Part shown: piece by piece, positions 36,278 through 37,331 of the stretch
Position numbering within the stretch: position 1 is the first letter of the stretch
How the letters are laid out: every line of letters begins with the position of its first letter
Assembly (NCBI GenBank): GCA_946406665.1
Contig: CAMJLE010000006.1
Coordinates: 1-37,331, forward strand
From: an uncultured Candidatus Saccharibacteria bacterium
GTDB lineage: Bacteria; Patescibacteriota; Saccharimonadia; Saccharimonadales; Saccharimonadaceae
Length of the DNA: 37,331 bases
Reading direction: 5' to 3'
Made by a program: the position numbers and the translations under genes
Notes under the pieces: model-generated
Told to the model about the DNA's origin: nothing
Databases searched by the model: none
What the model saw: the letters and a program-made list of their open reading frames with translations, nothing else

Positions 36278-37331
36278 GTGAAAACAAAAATTAAGGTCAA
36301 TTACCAAAAAGGTCTAACAAAGAAGCAAGTCCACGCCATGCGTCGCGCAGGGCTTGTCAATACTGCCGTAAAACCGCCGAGCAAGACCGTAAAAGAAATC
36401 GTCGTTGGGAACGTTTTTACTTATTTTAACTTTGTATTTTTAATAATAGCAATTATATTAGTTGCGGTTAGATCTTATCGCGACATCACCTTTATGCCAA
36501 TCATTATTGCAAACGCATTGATTGGTATATTCCAGGAGATGCGCGCAAAAACCATTCTCGACAAGCTCACGATGTTAAACGCCCCAACCGCAAACGTAAT
36601 ACGTGACGGGCGCGAGAAGGTTATTAATGCAGAACGCTTAGTTCAGAATGACGTCGTGGTCTTCCGGGCGGGCAATCAAATACCAGCCGACGCCGTAGTA
36701 CTACATGGCGATATAAAGGCAAACGAATCACTTTTGACGGGTGAAGCCGACGAGGTCGCCAAGACCGAAGGAAGCGAGTTGATGAGTGGCAGTTTCGTTG
36801 TATCTGGCGAATGTTACGCTCAGCTCACGAAAGTTGGCGCAGAATCATATATATCCCAACTTACTCTACAGGCAAAAAAGATTAAGACTAAGGAAGAGTC
36901 GGAGATAATTCGCTCACTCAACAAGATCGTTACAATTGCCGGCATTGCCATTATTCCAATTGGCGCAGCCATGTTTATCCAGACTCATTTCATTAATCAT
37001 GTCGATTTACAAAGAAGCGTACAAGCGTCAGTGGCATCAGTAATCGGCATGATACCAGAGGGCCTATTCCTACTCTCCAGTATCGCTCTGGCCGTGAGCG
37101 CGATGAAGCTGGCGCAGAACAAAGTCTTACTTCATGACATGAAGAGCATTGAAACGTTGGCGCGCGTAAATGTGCTCTGCGTAGACAAAACCGGCACAAT
37201 TACAGATAACTCCATGAGCGTCGACAGCGTCGTTCCTCTGGCTAAAAAATACACCCAAGATGATTTATTTGGACTATTGAGCGACTTTGCCGAAGCGCAA
37301 GCCGCCGACAATATCACGATGGAAGCAATGA
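36278..37331 (+). CDS. Second P-type ATPase (HAD-IC family), truncated by window edge
   Basis: My translation from GTG stays open to the edge: GLTKKQVHAMRRAGLVN...NESLLTGEADEVAK...GMIPEGLFLLSSIALAVSAMKLAQNKVLLHDMKSIETLARVNVLCVDKTGTITDN. Confidence 0.9.
   Translation, partial: MKTKIKVNYQKGLTKKQVHAMRRAGLVNTAVKPPSKTVKEIVVGNVFTYFNFVFLIIAIILVAVRSYRDITFMPIIIANALIGIFQEMRAKTILDKLTMLNAPTANVIRDGREKVINAERLVQNDVVVFRAGNQIPADAVVLHGDIKANESLLTGEADEVAKTEGSELMSGSFVVSGECYAQLTKVGAESYISQLTLQAKKIKTKEESEIIRSLNKIVTIAGIAIIPIGAAMFIQTHFINHVDLQRSVQASVASVIGMIPEGLFLLSSIALAVSAMKLAQNKVLLHDMKSIETLARVNVLCVDKTGTITDNSMSVDSVVPLAKKYTQDDLFGLLSDFAEAQAADNITMEAM

Noticed and set aside
1-37331. CRISPR array, tRNA/rRNA genes, IS elements or prophage
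   Set aside because: No regularly spaced repeats, tRNA cloverleaf, transposase or integrase sequence was recognised on reading; a covariance-model scan was not possible.
1-37331. Alternative genetic code (UGA as Gly, as in some Patescibacteria)
   Set aside because: TGA ends several well-defined ORFs (e.g. 9080-9082, 14297-14299) and prfB is present.

Overview
The window is about 37 kb of a compact, streamlined bacterial genome. Gene content suggests Candidatus Saccharibacteria (TM7)/Patescibacteria, but this is inference and no 16S is present. TGA acts as a stop in several ORFs and an RF2 gene (prfB) is present, so the code looks standard. Most of the window is housekeeping: a PAS histidine kinase and response regulator, an RsuA/RluB-type pseudouridine synthase, ftsA, a short alaS, mnmA, a cysteine desulfurase, tatD, truB-prfB-ftsE-ftsX-CHAP hydrolase-CtpA protease, RNase J, nusA, and two divergent P-type ATPases. 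No tRNA, rRNA, CRISPR array or transposon was recognised. Four points deserve attention. (1) At least 11 genes have a -10 box exactly 6-7 nt before the start codon, which indicates widespread leaderless mRNAs next to a separate class of Shine-Dalgarno genes. (2) There is a compact operon of a DUF4868/KwaB-like protein, a TatD nuclease and two overlapping small ORFs. (3) A MoxR/DUF58/vWA/vWA/TPR (Bat-like) operon is headed by a phosphoribosyltransferase-fold protein whose catalytic motifs have decayed. (4) Two leaders look autoregulatory: a weak terminator-like hairpin in the nusA leader, and a 5'-terminal hairpin on the rnj (RNase J) mRNA.
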